The translations under genes were made by a program, and so were the position numbers. From the NCBI GenBank assembly GCA_036351375.1, contig JAZBOY010000190.1, positions 1-46,501 on the forward strand: 46,501 nt of DNA, given 5' to 3'. The DNA comes from JANQIO01 sp036351375 (GTDB lineage: Bacteria; Pseudomonadota; Gammaproteobacteria; Pseudomonadales; Halieaceae). The notes beneath the pieces are model-generated. The model saw only the letters and a program-made list of their open reading frames with translations, was not told where the DNA came from and did no database searches. Numbering within the stretch: position 1 is the stretch's first letter; each line of letters opens with the position of its first letter. Positions 15,436-26,570 of the stretch are shown here, one piece after another.

Positions 15436-16656
15436 ATGGCCAGACGCGTTGTAGTGACAGGCATCGGCATCACCTCGTGCCTGGGAACCGATACAGCCGC
15501 CGTCACCGAGTCCCTGCGAGAGGGGCGCTCGGGCATTCGCTTCCAGCAGGAGCAGGTCGATATGGGTATGAAGAGCCATGTCGCGGGCTCCATCGATATC
15601 GATCTCAGCGAGCGCATCGATCGCAAGCAGCTGCGCTTTATGGGCCCGGCCGCCGCCTATGCCTATCTTGCCATGCAGCAGGCTATCGCCGACTCAGGCC
15701 TGGACGAGGGCATGGTATCCAATGAGCGCACCGGCATTATCGCCGGTTCAGGCGGCGCCTCTTCTTCCAGTCAGGTGGAGGCCGCAGACATTCTGCGCGA
15801 GCGCGGCCTGCGGCGTGTCGGCCCCTACCGGGTGACGCAGACCATGGCCAGTACCGTGTCGGCCTGCCTGGCAACACCCTTCAGAATCAAGGGCGTCAAC
15901 TACTCCATCTCCAGCGCCTGCAGCACCAGCGCCCACTGCATTGGCAATGGCATGGAACAGATCCAGCTCAACAAGCAGGACATCATTTTTGCCGGCGGCG
16001 GGGAAGAGCTGCACTGGAGCATGTCCTGCCTGTTCGACGCCATGGGTGCGCTGTCGACCAAGTACAACGACACCCCCGACAAGGCCTCCCGCGCCTACGA
16101 TGCCAATCGCGATGGCTTCGTGATTGCCGGTGGCGGCGGCATGCTGGTGTTGGAGGAACTGGAACACGCCCAGGCACGGGGTGCCAGGATTTACGCGGAG
16201 CTGGTGGGCTACGGCGCCACCTCAGACGGCTATGACATGGTGGCGCCGTCCGGCGAAGGCGCCCAGCGCTGCATGCGCCAGGCCCTCTCCACCGTGGACG
16301 GCCCGGTGGACTACATCAACGCACATGGCACCAGCACGCCGGCGGGGGACATTCAGGAGCTCAAGGCCGTGAAAGAAGCCTTCGCCGGCACGGATATACC
16401 GCTGGTGGGATCTACCAAGTCGCTGTCGGGGCACTCACTGGGCGCTGCCGGAGTGCAGGAAGCCATATACTCGCTGCTGATGCTCCAGGAAGATTTCGTG
16501 GCAGCCTCGGCCAATATCGAGAACCTGGACCCGGAGGCAGAGGGAATGCCCATTGCTCTCGAACGGGTCGACAATGCCGGCCTCAACCGGGTGATGTCCA
16601 ACAGCTTTGGATTCGGCGGCACCAACGCCTCACTGGTGTTTCAGCGGCTGAGCTGA
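15436..16656 (+). CDS. fabB: Beta-ketoacyl-ACP synthase I
   Basis: A 406-residue condensing enzyme, the same length as E. coli FabB, which elongates the cis-3-decenoyl-ACP made by FabA. The catalytic triad is C162 (SSACSTSAH), H297 (NAHGTSTPAGD) and H333 (SGHSLGAAG). AGG lies upstream of ATG 15436. The fabA-fabB operon is typical of marine gammaproteobacteria and pseudomonads. Its last 16 nt overlap the convergent moeA gene. Confidence 0.97.
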   Translation: MARRVVVTGIGITSCLGTDTAAVTESLREGRSGIRFQQEQVDMGMKSHVAGSIDIDLSERIDRKQLRFMGPAAAYAYLAMQQAIADSGLDEGMVSNERTGIIAGSGGASSSSQVEAADILRERGLRRVGPYRVTQTMASTVSACLATPFRIKGVNYSISSACSTSAHCIGNGMEQIQLNKQDIIFAGGGEELHWSMSCLFDAMGALSTKYNDTPDKASRAYDANRDGFVIAGGGGMLVLEELEHAQARGARIYAELVGYGATSDGYDMVAPSGEGAQRCMRQALSTVDGPVDYINAHGTSTPAGDIQELKAVKEAFAGTDIPLVGSTKSLSGHSLGAAGVQEAIYSLLMLQEDFVAASANIENLDPEAEGMPIALERVDNAGLNRVMSNSFGFGGTNASLVFQRLS

Positions 16657-17849
16657 TCCAGCAGCAGGACTTCCACCGCATCTCCCCGGGCGACGGTGAG
16701 TCCCGGGGGAATCACCACCAGGGCGTTTGCCCAGCTCACTGAACTCAACACCCCCGAACTCTGGTTGGCATGTAATTCCGCCCGCAGGCCCTGCCCCGTA
16801 CTGCTGACTCGCCCGCGCAGAAACTCAAGGCGCGAGCCGGCCCTGCCGAAATCGAAATCCGCGGCAGCTGAGAGGGACAGGGGCGGTGCCGGGTCCGCAC
16901 CCTGGCAGGCCAGCAGCCAGGGCCGCACAATCATTGTAAAGGTGACATAGACCGCCGCAGGGTTACCGGGCAGGCCAAAGAATCCCGTGCTGCCGATCCT
17001 TCCATAGGCCAGTGGCTTGCCGGGTTTTACCCGCAGCTTCCACAGCTTGAGACTGCCCAGCGCCTCCACTTGGTGCTTGACGTGGTCCTCTTCGCCCACC
17101 GATACACCGCCGGTGCTGATCACACAGTCACAGCTGTCTGCGGCCGCCTGCAACACACGCCGGGTTTCCGCGGCATCGTCGGGCACCAGGCCAAAATCCT
17201 TTACCTCGAAGCCCAGGGCCTGCAGCAAGCCCTGCAGCGTGTAACGATTGGAATTGAAGATCTGCCCAGGAGCCAGCGAATCTGCCGTTCCCGGCTCCAC
17301 CAATTCGTCACCGGTGGAGAGCACACCCACCACCAGCCGCCGGAAAACGCTCACTTCCCCGCAGCCTACCGAGGCCAACACACCCAGGTCTTCTGGCTGA
17401 AGACGCCGCCCGGCCGCCAACACCCGGCTTCCCTGCTCAAGGTCCTGGCCGGCGCGGCGGATATTCTCTCCGGCTACCACCGCTTGCGTGAGCTGCAGTT
17501 TGTCGCCCTCGAGTTCGCAGTTCTCCTGCATGACCACGGCATCTGCCCCCGGCGGGATCGGGGCGCCGGTGAATATGCGCGCGGCGGAGCCCGGCACCAC
17601 CGTCTCGCCGGCGCTGCCGGCTGGAATGCGCTGCGTGACCCTGAGCACCTGCCCGGATTCCTCGGCGCGCAGGGCGTAACCGTCCATGGCGCTATTGTCA
17701 TCATTGGGCACCGGCACCCGGGCCAGCACGTCCTCAGCCAGGGTGCGCCCCAGTGCATCAGCGAGTGGCACGCTGTCAGTCTCGGCAACCGGCGCTACAT
17801 CCTCCAGAATCAGCGCCAGCGCTTCCTCCAGCGGGGTCAGGCCGGCCAC
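16641..17849 (-). CDS. moeA: Molybdopterin molybdenumtransferase
   Basis: A 402-residue enzyme that inserts molybdate into adenylylated molybdopterin. The N-terminal substrate regions include DNSAMDGYA (48-56), and the MPT-binding domain contains STGGVSVGEEDH and FGLPGNPAAVY. The start is a GTG at 17849, four nt past the moaB stop codon's first base region, with GAGG about 10 nt upstream; no in-frame ATG gives a better N terminus. It is the last gene of the SDR-moaB-moeA run and overlaps fabB tail to tail. Confidence 0.94.
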   Translation of the reverse strand: MAGLTPLEEALALILEDVAPVAETDSVPLADALGRTLAEDVLARVPVPNDDNSAMDGYALRAEESGQVLRVTQRIPAGSAGETVVPGSAARIFTGAPIPPGADAVVMQENCELEGDKLQLTQAVVAGENIRRAGQDLEQGSRVLAAGRRLQPEDLGVLASVGCGEVSVFRRLVVGVLSTGDELVEPGTADSLAPGQIFNSNRYTLQGLLQALGFEVKDFGLVPDDAAETRRVLQAAADSCDCVISTGGVSVGEEDHVKHQVEALGSLKLWKLRVKPGKPLAYGRIGSTGFFGLPGNPAAVYVTFTMIVRPWLLACQGADPAPPLSLSAAADFDFGRAGSRLEFLRGRVSSTGQGLRAELHANQSSGVLSSVSWANALVVIPPGLTVARGDAVEVLLLDQLSR

Positions 17850-17852
17850 GGC

Positions 17853-18383
17853 TCAGTGGCCCTCGTTGCGCACGCGAACCACGCCGACAAAGTTGCAGGG
17901 GCGGTAGGTGCTGTCGAGCTGATCGCGAATGATGCCCTCCCAGGCGGTGCGGCAGGCACCGGTGGAGCCGGGCATACAGAAGATCACCGTACTGTTGGCA
18001 AAACCGCCCAGAGCGCGTGATTGCACCGTGGATGAGCCGATCTCCTGCAGCGAGAGGGCTCGGAATACCTCGCCGAAGCCTTCTATTTCCTTGTCGAACA
18101 GGGGGGCGACAGCTTCAGGTGTACTGTCGCGGCCGGAAAAGCCGGTCCCGCCGGTAACCAGCACCGCGTCTACTCCGGCATCGGCGATCCACGCCGAGAG
18201 CACCGCGCGAATCTGGTAGATGTCGTCCTTCACGATGCGGTGGTCGGCGACTTGATGCCCGGCCTCCGCCAGCACCTCCGCCAGGTACTGGCCGGAGGTA
18301 TCGTTGGCTTCTGTGCGCGTATCGGAGACCGTGAGTACGGCAACCTCAAGCGCTTGCGTCTCGCTGTCCGAGGCTTTCACCAT
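17853..18383 (-). CDS. moaB: Molybdenum cofactor biosynthesis protein B
   Basis: A 176-residue MoaB/MogA-family protein that adenylylates or binds molybdopterin. The MPT-binding signature is clear: VTGGTGFSGRDSTPEAV in the middle and IFCMPGSTGACRTAWE further on. E. coli MoaB has 170 residues. ATG 18383 has GGGAG about 8 nt upstream. It overlaps the 3' end of the preceding SDR gene by 38 nt on the same strand, an unusually long but credible overlap. The ORF reaching 18548 reads the SDR gene out of frame. moeA starts 3 nt downstream. Confidence 0.93.
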   Translation of the reverse strand: MVKASDSETQALEVAVLTVSDTRTEANDTSGQYLAEVLAEAGHQVADHRIVKDDIYQIRAVLSAWIADAGVDAVLVTGGTGFSGRDSTPEAVAPLFDKEIEGFGEVFRALSLQEIGSSTVQSRALGGFANSTVIFCMPGSTGACRTAWEGIIRDQLDSTYRPCNFVGVVRVRNEGH

Positions 18384-19287
18384 CGGTTTTCTCCCTGGCG
18401 CTGTACAGCGCATAGTATTGTTTGGCATGCCCCGCGACGCTGGCGCGCCAGGGCTGCTGCTTGATCGCGAAGGTGTCGCGAATCTTGCTGCAATCGAGGC
18501 GGAACTCCAGCGACTGCCAGTCCTCGGCGCTGGATTCGTCGTCATCATCCGCCTCCAGCGGCGTGAGGATCGAGGGGTCGTCCTCCCGGAATGCCGTGTA
18601 CTGGTAGGCTGCGGCCAGCAGCACTTCGGCGAATTCGTAGCAACTCGTCACATCCGCACTGCAATAGTGAAATATGCCCCAGGCTTCGAGGCCGCAGCCG
18701 TACTGGTCGACCATGCCCGATACAACGCGGGCGGCATCTTCAGCGGCCACCGGGCAGCCTTTCAGTTTGCGACTCAGTGACAGGCTGCCGTGCTCGTGCA
18801 GGCGGTTGAGCATCCAGGTCAGCGAGTTGCTGCCTACCGGGGAAAACACCGGGCCCATACGCAGAATGACGTGGCGCTCACAGTGGTCCCGTACGGCGGT
18901 CTCGGCGGCGCCGATCAGGCTCGCCAGGGTGGACATGCCGTCAGGGTAGTCTTCCTCCCGGTAGGCGCGTGATTCCTTGCCCTCGAAAATGGACGCACAG
19001 GACAGCAGCAGCATCGGGATGCGCAGGGCCTGGCTGGCACGCGCCAGCCACATGCAGCGTTCGATATCGGCTTCGTGAATGCGGATACCGCCATCCGCCG
19101 CCGCCTGGATGCGTGCATCCACCGCCAGGCCAGCCTCGCTGCGGCGCAGTGCCTTCTTGGCCTGGCGCTCGCTCTTCCAGCGGCATTCCGATTTGCTCAG
19201 CGGCGTATATTCGGTGCCGCGCAAATCGAAGAAGTTGCACAGCGCCTGGCCTACGGGAGTATCAGAACCGATCAGTAGCACTTTCAT
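18346..19287 (-). CDS. RmlD-like extended SDR / sugar-nucleotide-binding protein
   Basis: A 313-residue protein with an N-terminal Rossmann fold: MKVLLIGSDTPVGQALC gives a degenerate GxxxxxG NAD-binding turn. It resembles dTDP-4-dehydrorhamnose reductases (RmlD) in length and in the stretch MLLLSCASIFEGK, which parallels the VSTDYVF step of RmlD. The usual catalytic YxxxK is not evident, so it may have lost or altered the reductase activity. An acidic stretch (EADDDDESSAE) lies near residue 250. It sits between ssb and moaB, without rhamnose genes nearby. The specific role is unknown. Confidence 0.7.
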   Translation of the reverse strand: MKVLLIGSDTPVGQALCNFFDLRGTEYTPLSKSECRWKSERQAKKALRRSEAGLAVDARIQAAADGGIRIHEADIERCMWLARASQALRIPMLLLSCASIFEGKESRAYREEDYPDGMSTLASLIGAAETAVRDHCERHVILRMGPVFSPVGSNSLTWMLNRLHEHGSLSLSRKLKGCPVAAEDAARVVSGMVDQYGCGLEAWGIFHYCSADVTSCYEFAEVLLAAAYQYTAFREDDPSILTPLEADDDDESSAEDWQSLEFRLDCSKIRDTFAIKQQPWRASVAGHAKQYYALYSAREKTDGESLGQRDASA

Positions 19288-19336
19288 GGCCGGTCCCTAC
19301 CCCAATCGATACTTGCTTGAGCCGAACGCGCGACTG

Positions 19337-19825
19337 TCAGAAGGGAATATCGTCGTCGAAGTCTTCGAAGCTTGCCGGTGGGGCCGCCTGCCCACCCGCT
19401 GCGGCCTGCTGAGGTGCGGGCGCAGGCGACTGTGCAGGAGTATCATAGCCCTGCCCCTGGTCAGGATACGGGGCGCCCATGCCTTGCCCGCGGCTGTCGA
19501 GCATTTGCATCTCGTTGCCGACAATCTCTGTGGTGTAGCGGTCCTGGCCCGACTGATCCTGCCACTTGCGGGTGCGCAGGGAACCCTCCACGTAGACTTT
19601 GGACCCCTTGCGCAGGTATTCACCGGCGATCTCCGCCAGCCGGTTGAAAAACACCACCCGGTGCCATTCGGTCCGCTCCTGGGGTTGACCGGTCTGCTTG
19701 TCTTTCCAGGTCTCGCTGGTGGCGAGGGATATGTTGGTGACGGCCGCGCCCGACTGCGTATAGCGGGTCTCCGGGTCGTTACCCAGGTTGCCGATGAGAA
19801 TGACTTTATTGATGCCGCGGGCCAT
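19337..19825 (-). CDS. ssb: Single-stranded DNA-binding protein
   Basis: A 162-residue SSB. The OB fold spans about residues 1-112 (MARGINKVILIGNLGNDPE..., EWHRVVFFNRLAEIAGEYL). It is followed by a Gln/Pro/Gly-rich linker and the acidic tip DDDIPF that recruits repair and replication partners. The start at 19825 (MARG) matches the family; the ORF begins 8 codons earlier without support. The order uvrA - MFS - ssb is that of Pseudomonas. A candidate promoter lies at 19853-19881. Confidence 0.96.
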   Translation of the reverse strand: MARGINKVILIGNLGNDPETRYTQSGAAVTNISLATSETWKDKQTGQPQERTEWHRVVFFNRLAEIAGEYLRKGSKVYVEGSLRTRKWQDQSGQDRYTTEIVGNEMQMLDSRGQGMGAPYPDQGQGYDTPAQSPAPAPQQAAAGGQAAPPASFEDFDDDIPF

Positions 19826-19852
19826 GTCTTGTCCTCTTACTGGTAACAAGAA

Positions 19853-19881
19853 ACTATAACACTACGCCACTGGGATGCCAC
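19853..19881 (-). promoter_or_regulatory. possible ssb promoter
   Basis: On the minus strand, GTGGCA (19881-19876) and TATAGT (19858-19853) are separated by 17 nt, 28 nt before the ssb ATG. No CTGT-N8-ACAG LexA box overlaps it by eye. Confidence 0.4.
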
Positions 19882-19907
19882 GGGAAGGGAACGCAATTCT
19901 GGTCAGT

Positions 19908-19963
19908 TAGGGCCGCTCAGGTAGGGCCGCTCAGGTAGGGCCGCTTAGGTAGGGCCGCGCAGG
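19908..19963. repeat. second 14-bp tandem repeat array, upstream of ssb
   Basis: Four contiguous 14-bp units of TAGGGCCGCTCAGG: two exact (19908-19921, 19922-19935), one with a single change (19936-19949, CTTAGG) and one diverged (19950-19963, CGCAGG). The array lies between the stop of the MFS gene (19994) and the ssb promoter. Period and setting resemble the array at 3663-3784, but the unit sequence differs. Confidence 0.9.
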
Positions 19964-19993
19964 AGGTCCCACACCCCCGGTGTGCGGTCGCTC

Positions 19994-21385
19994 TCAGCCG
20001 CGCTCGGGGATAGGGCCGCCCGCAAGGTCCGGGCCGGTGTCCAGCAGATTGTCGTCGAACTGCTCGGCGTCCACCTTCAGGTAGACGGTAGCCTCATCAC
20101 GCATGACCAGCATATCGGCCACGCCCGGCGCAGCCCGCAGGCGCTCCAGCACCGTTTCCGCACGCCGCGGGTCTTCGGGCAGGCGCACCAGATGATTGGC
20201 GAGGTTGCCAGGGGTCTGCATGCTCAGCGCCAGCGGCAGCCACAGCAGGGCGACAACAGCGCACAGGGCCAGCACGGCTGACGTGCCGCCCAGCTGCAGG
20301 GCCAGGCCACCGGCAGCGCCACCCACGAATGCGCCCAGGAACTGGAACGTGGCATAAACGCCCAGTGCTGTGCCTTTGCCACCGGCGTACACCGACTTGC
20401 TGACCAGGCTCGGCAGGGCCGCCTCCAGGTAGTTGAATGCCGTGAAGTAAAGCCAAAGCCCGATGCAAAATATTGCCAGCCCGAGGGTGCCAGTGGCCAG
20501 CAGCTGGGACGCTGCCAGGCAGCAGATGCCGATACCGAGCGCCAGCTTCAGCCTGCCACGGCGTTCTCCCAGGATTATCAGCGGAAACATCCCCAGAACC
20601 GAGCCGACCAGTACCGGCAGGTAGACTTTCCAATGATGATCGCGGCCTACGCCGAGGGTTTGCTCCAGCACCAGCGGCAGTCCTACAAAGGCCGCCATCA
20701 GGAGAAAATGCAGGGTAAACACGCCGCTGTTGAGGCGCAGCAGGTTGCGATCCAGCAGCGTGCGCCACAGCAGGGCCGGTACCGTGCCGACTTCTCCGTG
20801 GGTGGCCACTCGCCGCACGCGTGGCACCGCCAGCAGCAGCACCAGGATGCCCAGCAGGGCCATGCCGCCGGTCGCATTGAACACCAGGGGTAGCCCCCCT
20901 GCCGAGGCCAGCAGCGGCCCCAGCATGATAGCCAGGGCAAAAGACAGCCCAATACTGATGCCGACAAGGGCCATTGCCTTGGTGCGTTGCTCGTCGCGGG
21001 TCAGGTCGGCCACCAGCGCCATGATGGTACTGGATATGGCCCCTGCCCCCTGCAACAGCCGTCCGGCGATGATGCCTTCGATGGTCTCGGCCTGTGCCGC
21101 CACGAAACTGCCCATGGCAAATACTGCCAACCCGCCCACTAGTACCGGCAGGCGGCCCACACGGTCCGACAGCATGCCCAGCGGCACCTGCAACAGGGCC
21201 TGGGTCAGGCCGTATACGCCAATCGCCAGGCCGATCAGGGCCGGTGTTGCGCCCTTGAGGTCGTCCGCGTAAAGCGCCAACAGCGGCAGCACCATGAACA
21301 GCCCCAGCATACGGAAGCAGTACAGGGCCGCCAGCGCTGCTACAGAGCGGCGCTCGAGGGCATTCATGGGAGTCTTGGTCAGCAT
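19994..21385 (-). CDS. MFS transporter with a C-terminal soluble domain
   Basis: A 463-residue major facilitator superfamily protein with about 12 hydrophobic segments over residues 10-385. The loop 2-3 motif appears as GMLSDRVGRLPVL (MFS signature A), and GRLLQGAGA is the helix 4 motif, as in drug:H+ antiporters. About 70 polar residues follow the last helix. They carry a compact stretch (AETVLERLRAAPGVADMLVMRDEATVYLKVD would be its core, positions about 415-445) that looks like a beta-alpha-beta fold. ATG 21385 is chosen (GGTGATG upstream); 21367 is an alternative. The substrate is unknown. It lies between uvrA/FAS1 and ssb, as in Pseudomonas. Confidence 0.85.
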   Translation of the reverse strand: MLTKTPMNALERRSVAALAALYCFRMLGLFMVLPLLALYADDLKGATPALIGLAIGVYGLTQALLQVPLGMLSDRVGRLPVLVGGLAVFAMGSFVAAQAETIEGIIAGRLLQGAGAISSTIMALVADLTRDEQRTKAMALVGISIGLSFALAIMLGPLLASAGGLPLVFNATGGMALLGILVLLLAVPRVRRVATHGEVGTVPALLWRTLLDRNLLRLNSGVFTLHFLLMAAFVGLPLVLEQTLGVGRDHHWKVYLPVLVGSVLGMFPLIILGERRGRLKLALGIGICCLAASQLLATGTLGLAIFCIGLWLYFTAFNYLEAALPSLVSKSVYAGGKGTALGVYATFQFLGAFVGGAAGGLALQLGGTSAVLALCAVVALLWLPLALSMQTPGNLANHLVRLPEDPRRAETVLERLRAAPGVADMLVMRDEATVYLKVDAEQFDDNLLDTGPDLAGGPIPERG

Positions 21386-21463
21386 CGCATCACCGAATAA
21401 AACGCCGCGAATATTAGCATGACTGAATAAGCGGAGCGTGGCCCCGCCTGGCAAAAAGCTGGC

Positions 21464-21495
21464 AAAAAAAAGGGGCGGCACAAGTGCCACCCCTT
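21464..21495 (-). terminator. intrinsic terminator of the fasciclin gene
   Basis: A 12-bp stem (21470-21481 with 21484-21495, one mismatch, AA loop) is followed on the minus strand by eight T residues (21471-21464, partly within the stem). It lies 18 nt after the fasciclin stop and separates that gene from the MFS gene. Confidence 0.88.
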
Positions 21496-21512
21496 ACTGT
21501 ATTTGCCTGGTG

Positions 21513-23378
21513 TCAGCCACCGGGCGGCGTCAGCACCGTGTCGATGAAATGGGCGATCCCATTACTGGCATCAATATCCGTCGCGATGACCTGCGAGTCA
21601 TTCACGAACAGGTCGCTACCGGTAAGGCTGGACAAGGTAACCGAGTCACCGTTGGCCATTTCCACCATGCTACCTGCCAGTGATATGGCGGTAGCAGAGT
21701 CTACCTCCATGCCGACAATCACGTGATAGAGCAGGATGTTGGTCAGGGTATCGGTATCGGCCAACAGGCTGTTGATGGTATCCGTGCCGAGTTTGGCAAA
21801 GGCGTCGTCATTCGGCGCAAAGACCGTGAATGAGCCACTCTCATCAGCCAGGGTGGCGTCCAGACCGGTCGCCTGCAGGGCCGCAACCAGGGTGGTGAAG
21901 TTGCCATCGGCGACCAGCACATCGACGAGGGTCGAGGTCATCTCTACCGGCGGCGACATGACGGTGTCGATCACGTGGATGATGCCGTTGGACGCCGCGA
22001 TATCGGTGATGATCACCTGGGAGCCGTCGATGAACAGATTGCCGTCGACCAGCGTGATCTCCGCCAGATCGCCATTGGCCATCTCTACCGACGTGCTGGC
22101 CAGGGAAATCGCCGTGGTCGAATCGACAGCGGAACCGGCAATCACGTGGTACAGCAGGATGTCGCTGAGGGTGTCAGTGTCTCCCAGCAGCGCGGCAATG
22201 GTGTCATCGCCCAGCGCGGCGAAAGCGTCATCGGTCGGTGCAAACACGGTGAAGGTGGCCGTTTCGTCTGCCAGGACCGCATCGAGGCCGGTGGCCTGCA
22301 GGGCTGCGACGAGCGTGGTGAAATCGCCGGCAGCGATCGCCACTTCCGGGATCGTCCCCAGCGCAGGCTCCATGTCCGCCGGCGGCGACATGACGGTGTC
22401 GATCACGTGGATGATGCCGTTGGACGCCGCGATGTCGGTGATGATCACCTGGGAGCCGTCAATGAACAGGTTGCCGTCAAACAGCGTGATGTCGGCGAGG
22501 TCGCCATTGGCCATTTCTACGGCCGTACCGGCCAGGGAAATCGCGGTGGTCGAATCGACGGCAAGGCCGGCGATCACGTGGTACAGCAGGATGTCGCTGA
22601 GGGTGTCGGTATCGCCCAGCAGCGCAGCAATGGTGTCATCGCCCAGCATTGCGAATGCATCATCGGTCGGCGCAAACACCGTGAAGGTGGCCGCTTCGTC
22701 CGCCAGCACCGAGTCCAGGCCGGTGGCCTGCAGGGCCGCGACCAGGGTCGTGAAATCACCAGCAGCAATCGCCACTTCGGGGATGGTGCCCAGCGCCGGC
22801 TCCATATCGGCCGGCGGTGTCAGGACCGCATCGATGACGTGGATAACGCCGTTGGCAGTTTCAATATCCGTCAGCACGACCCGGGAGTTGTTGATGAACA
22901 GCGCATCGCCCTCGAAACGCAGGGCGGCCTCGTCTCCATTGGCCATTTCAATGGTACCCGGCGCCAGCGAGATCGCGGTTTCCGCGGATACAGCCTGACC
23001 GGCGATCACGTGGTAAAGCAAGATATCGCTCAGGGTGTCGGTGTCGGCCAACAGCGCATTGATGGTGTCTTCACCGAGTTCCGCGAACGCCTCATCGGTG
23101 GGCGCGAAGACCGTGAAAGTCTGCGTCTCGTCATCCAGGGTGGCGTCGAGGCCGGTCGCCTGCAGCGCGGTCACCAGCGTTTCAAAACCGCCATCGGCAA
23201 CGGCAGTTTCTGTAATGGTCAGGCTACTGCCGCCGCTGCTGTCGTCACCTGCATCAGGCGTGATCGTGACGGGGCTGTTGTTATTGTTGTTGCTGCCGCT
23301 ACAGGCTGCCAGCGCCAACAGGCCAAAAGATACGATGAGCGCACGTAGCAGTGGCCCACCCTGGTTTGAAACAGACAT
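21513..23378 (-). CDS. Lipoprotein with four fasciclin (FAS1) domains
   Basis: A 621-residue exported lipoprotein. The N terminus has a basic start, a hydrophobic core (ALIVSFGLLAL) and the lipobox LAAC with the acyl-accepting Cys at residue 26, then an Asn/Asp/Ser/Gly-rich linker. Four FAS1 domains begin near residues 57, 201, 345 and 486. Each shows the H1 motif TVFAPTDDAF and the H2 motif LLYHVI, plus ANGVIHVID-type ends. Domains 2 and 3 are almost identical and have a 144-residue (432-bp) period. FAS1 proteins mediate adhesion or matrix binding at the cell surface. ATG 23378 has CCGGAGG upstream. The gene is monocistronic. Confidence 0.93.
   Translation of the reverse strand: MSVSNQGGPLLRALIVSFGLLALAACSGSNNNNNSPVTITPDAGDDSSGGSSLTITETAVADGGFETLVTALQATGLDATLDDETQTFTVFAPTDEAFAELGEDTINALLADTDTLSDILLYHVIAGQAVSAETAISLAPGTIEMANGDEAALRFEGDALFINNSRVVLTDIETANGVIHVIDAVLTPPADMEPALGTIPEVAIAAGDFTTLVAALQATGLDSVLADEAATFTVFAPTDDAFAMLGDDTIAALLGDTDTLSDILLYHVIAGLAVDSTTAISLAGTAVEMANGDLADITLFDGNLFIDGSQVIITDIAASNGIIHVIDTVMSPPADMEPALGTIPEVAIAAGDFTTLVAALQATGLDAVLADETATFTVFAPTDDAFAALGDDTIAALLGDTDTLSDILLYHVIAGSAVDSTTAISLASTSVEMANGDLAEITLVDGNLFIDGSQVIITDIAASNGIIHVIDTVMSPPVEMTSTLVDVLVADGNFTTLVAALQATGLDATLADESGSFTVFAPNDDAFAKLGTDTINSLLADTDTLTNILLYHVIVGMEVDSATAISLAGSMVEMANGDSVTLSSLTGSDLFVNDSQVIATDIDASNGIAHFIDTVLTPPGG
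21950..22813. repeat. 432-bp internal direct repeat encoding FAS1 domains 2 and 3
   Basis: The DNA coding for domains 3 and 2 of the fasciclin protein repeats with a period of exactly 432 bp. For example, the segment beginning GGCGACATGACGGTGTCGAT at 21953 recurs at 22385. Long stretches are identical at nucleotide level, including third codon positions, which indicates recent duplication or gene conversion. The outer domains are more diverged. Confidence 0.85.
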
Positions 23379-23703
23379 CGAATGCCTCCGGTTTCCGGTT
23401 GTCGGTATTTGTGAAATTCGGGTACGCACTTCAACTCCGGTACAGATTCACAGAATGCGGACAACGCGCGCAGACAAGGTGGACAAGTTGTGAACAGAAG
23501 TTGCGGATCGAAAAATTCGTATCGACACCCCGGGAGGGGGCATCCGTGCCCTGCGCGTTCGCGTAACAGTTAGTTGTTTTGCGGCCGACTTGCGCACAGT
23601 CGTATACTTGTCGGTTTGGTGTTTCTCCACCCGAAAAGCGCTCCCGAGCCGTTACGGGAAACAGTTGGAGAATCCTCTTCAAGCGGTAAAGCACAGGAAA
23701 GAC
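23379..23703. other. 325-bp divergent intergenic region, FAS1 lipoprotein / uvrA
   Basis: It holds the ribosome-binding site of the fasciclin gene (CCGGAGG, just right of 23378) and a candidate uvrA promoter at 23579-23608. A clear -35/-10 pair for the fasciclin gene was not found. No CTGT-N8-ACAG LexA box was seen on either strand. ORFs crossing it are not supported. Confidence 0.5.
23579..23608 (+). promoter_or_regulatory. possible uvrA promoter
   Basis: TTGCGG (23579-23584) and TATACT (23603-23608) are separated by 18 nt, 95 nt before the uvrA ATG. The -10 differs from consensus at one base (TATAAT vs TATACT). Confidence 0.4.
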
Positions 23704-26553
<2,850 letters not shown>

Positions 26554-26570
26554 CCCGCGCCGGCGCTCAT

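Noticed and set aside
21975..23348. 457- and 420-codon plus-strand ORFs opposite the fasciclin gene
   Set aside because: They mirror the repeated FAS1 DNA. The minus-strand frame has a signal peptide, FAS1 motifs, a ribosome-binding site and a terminator.
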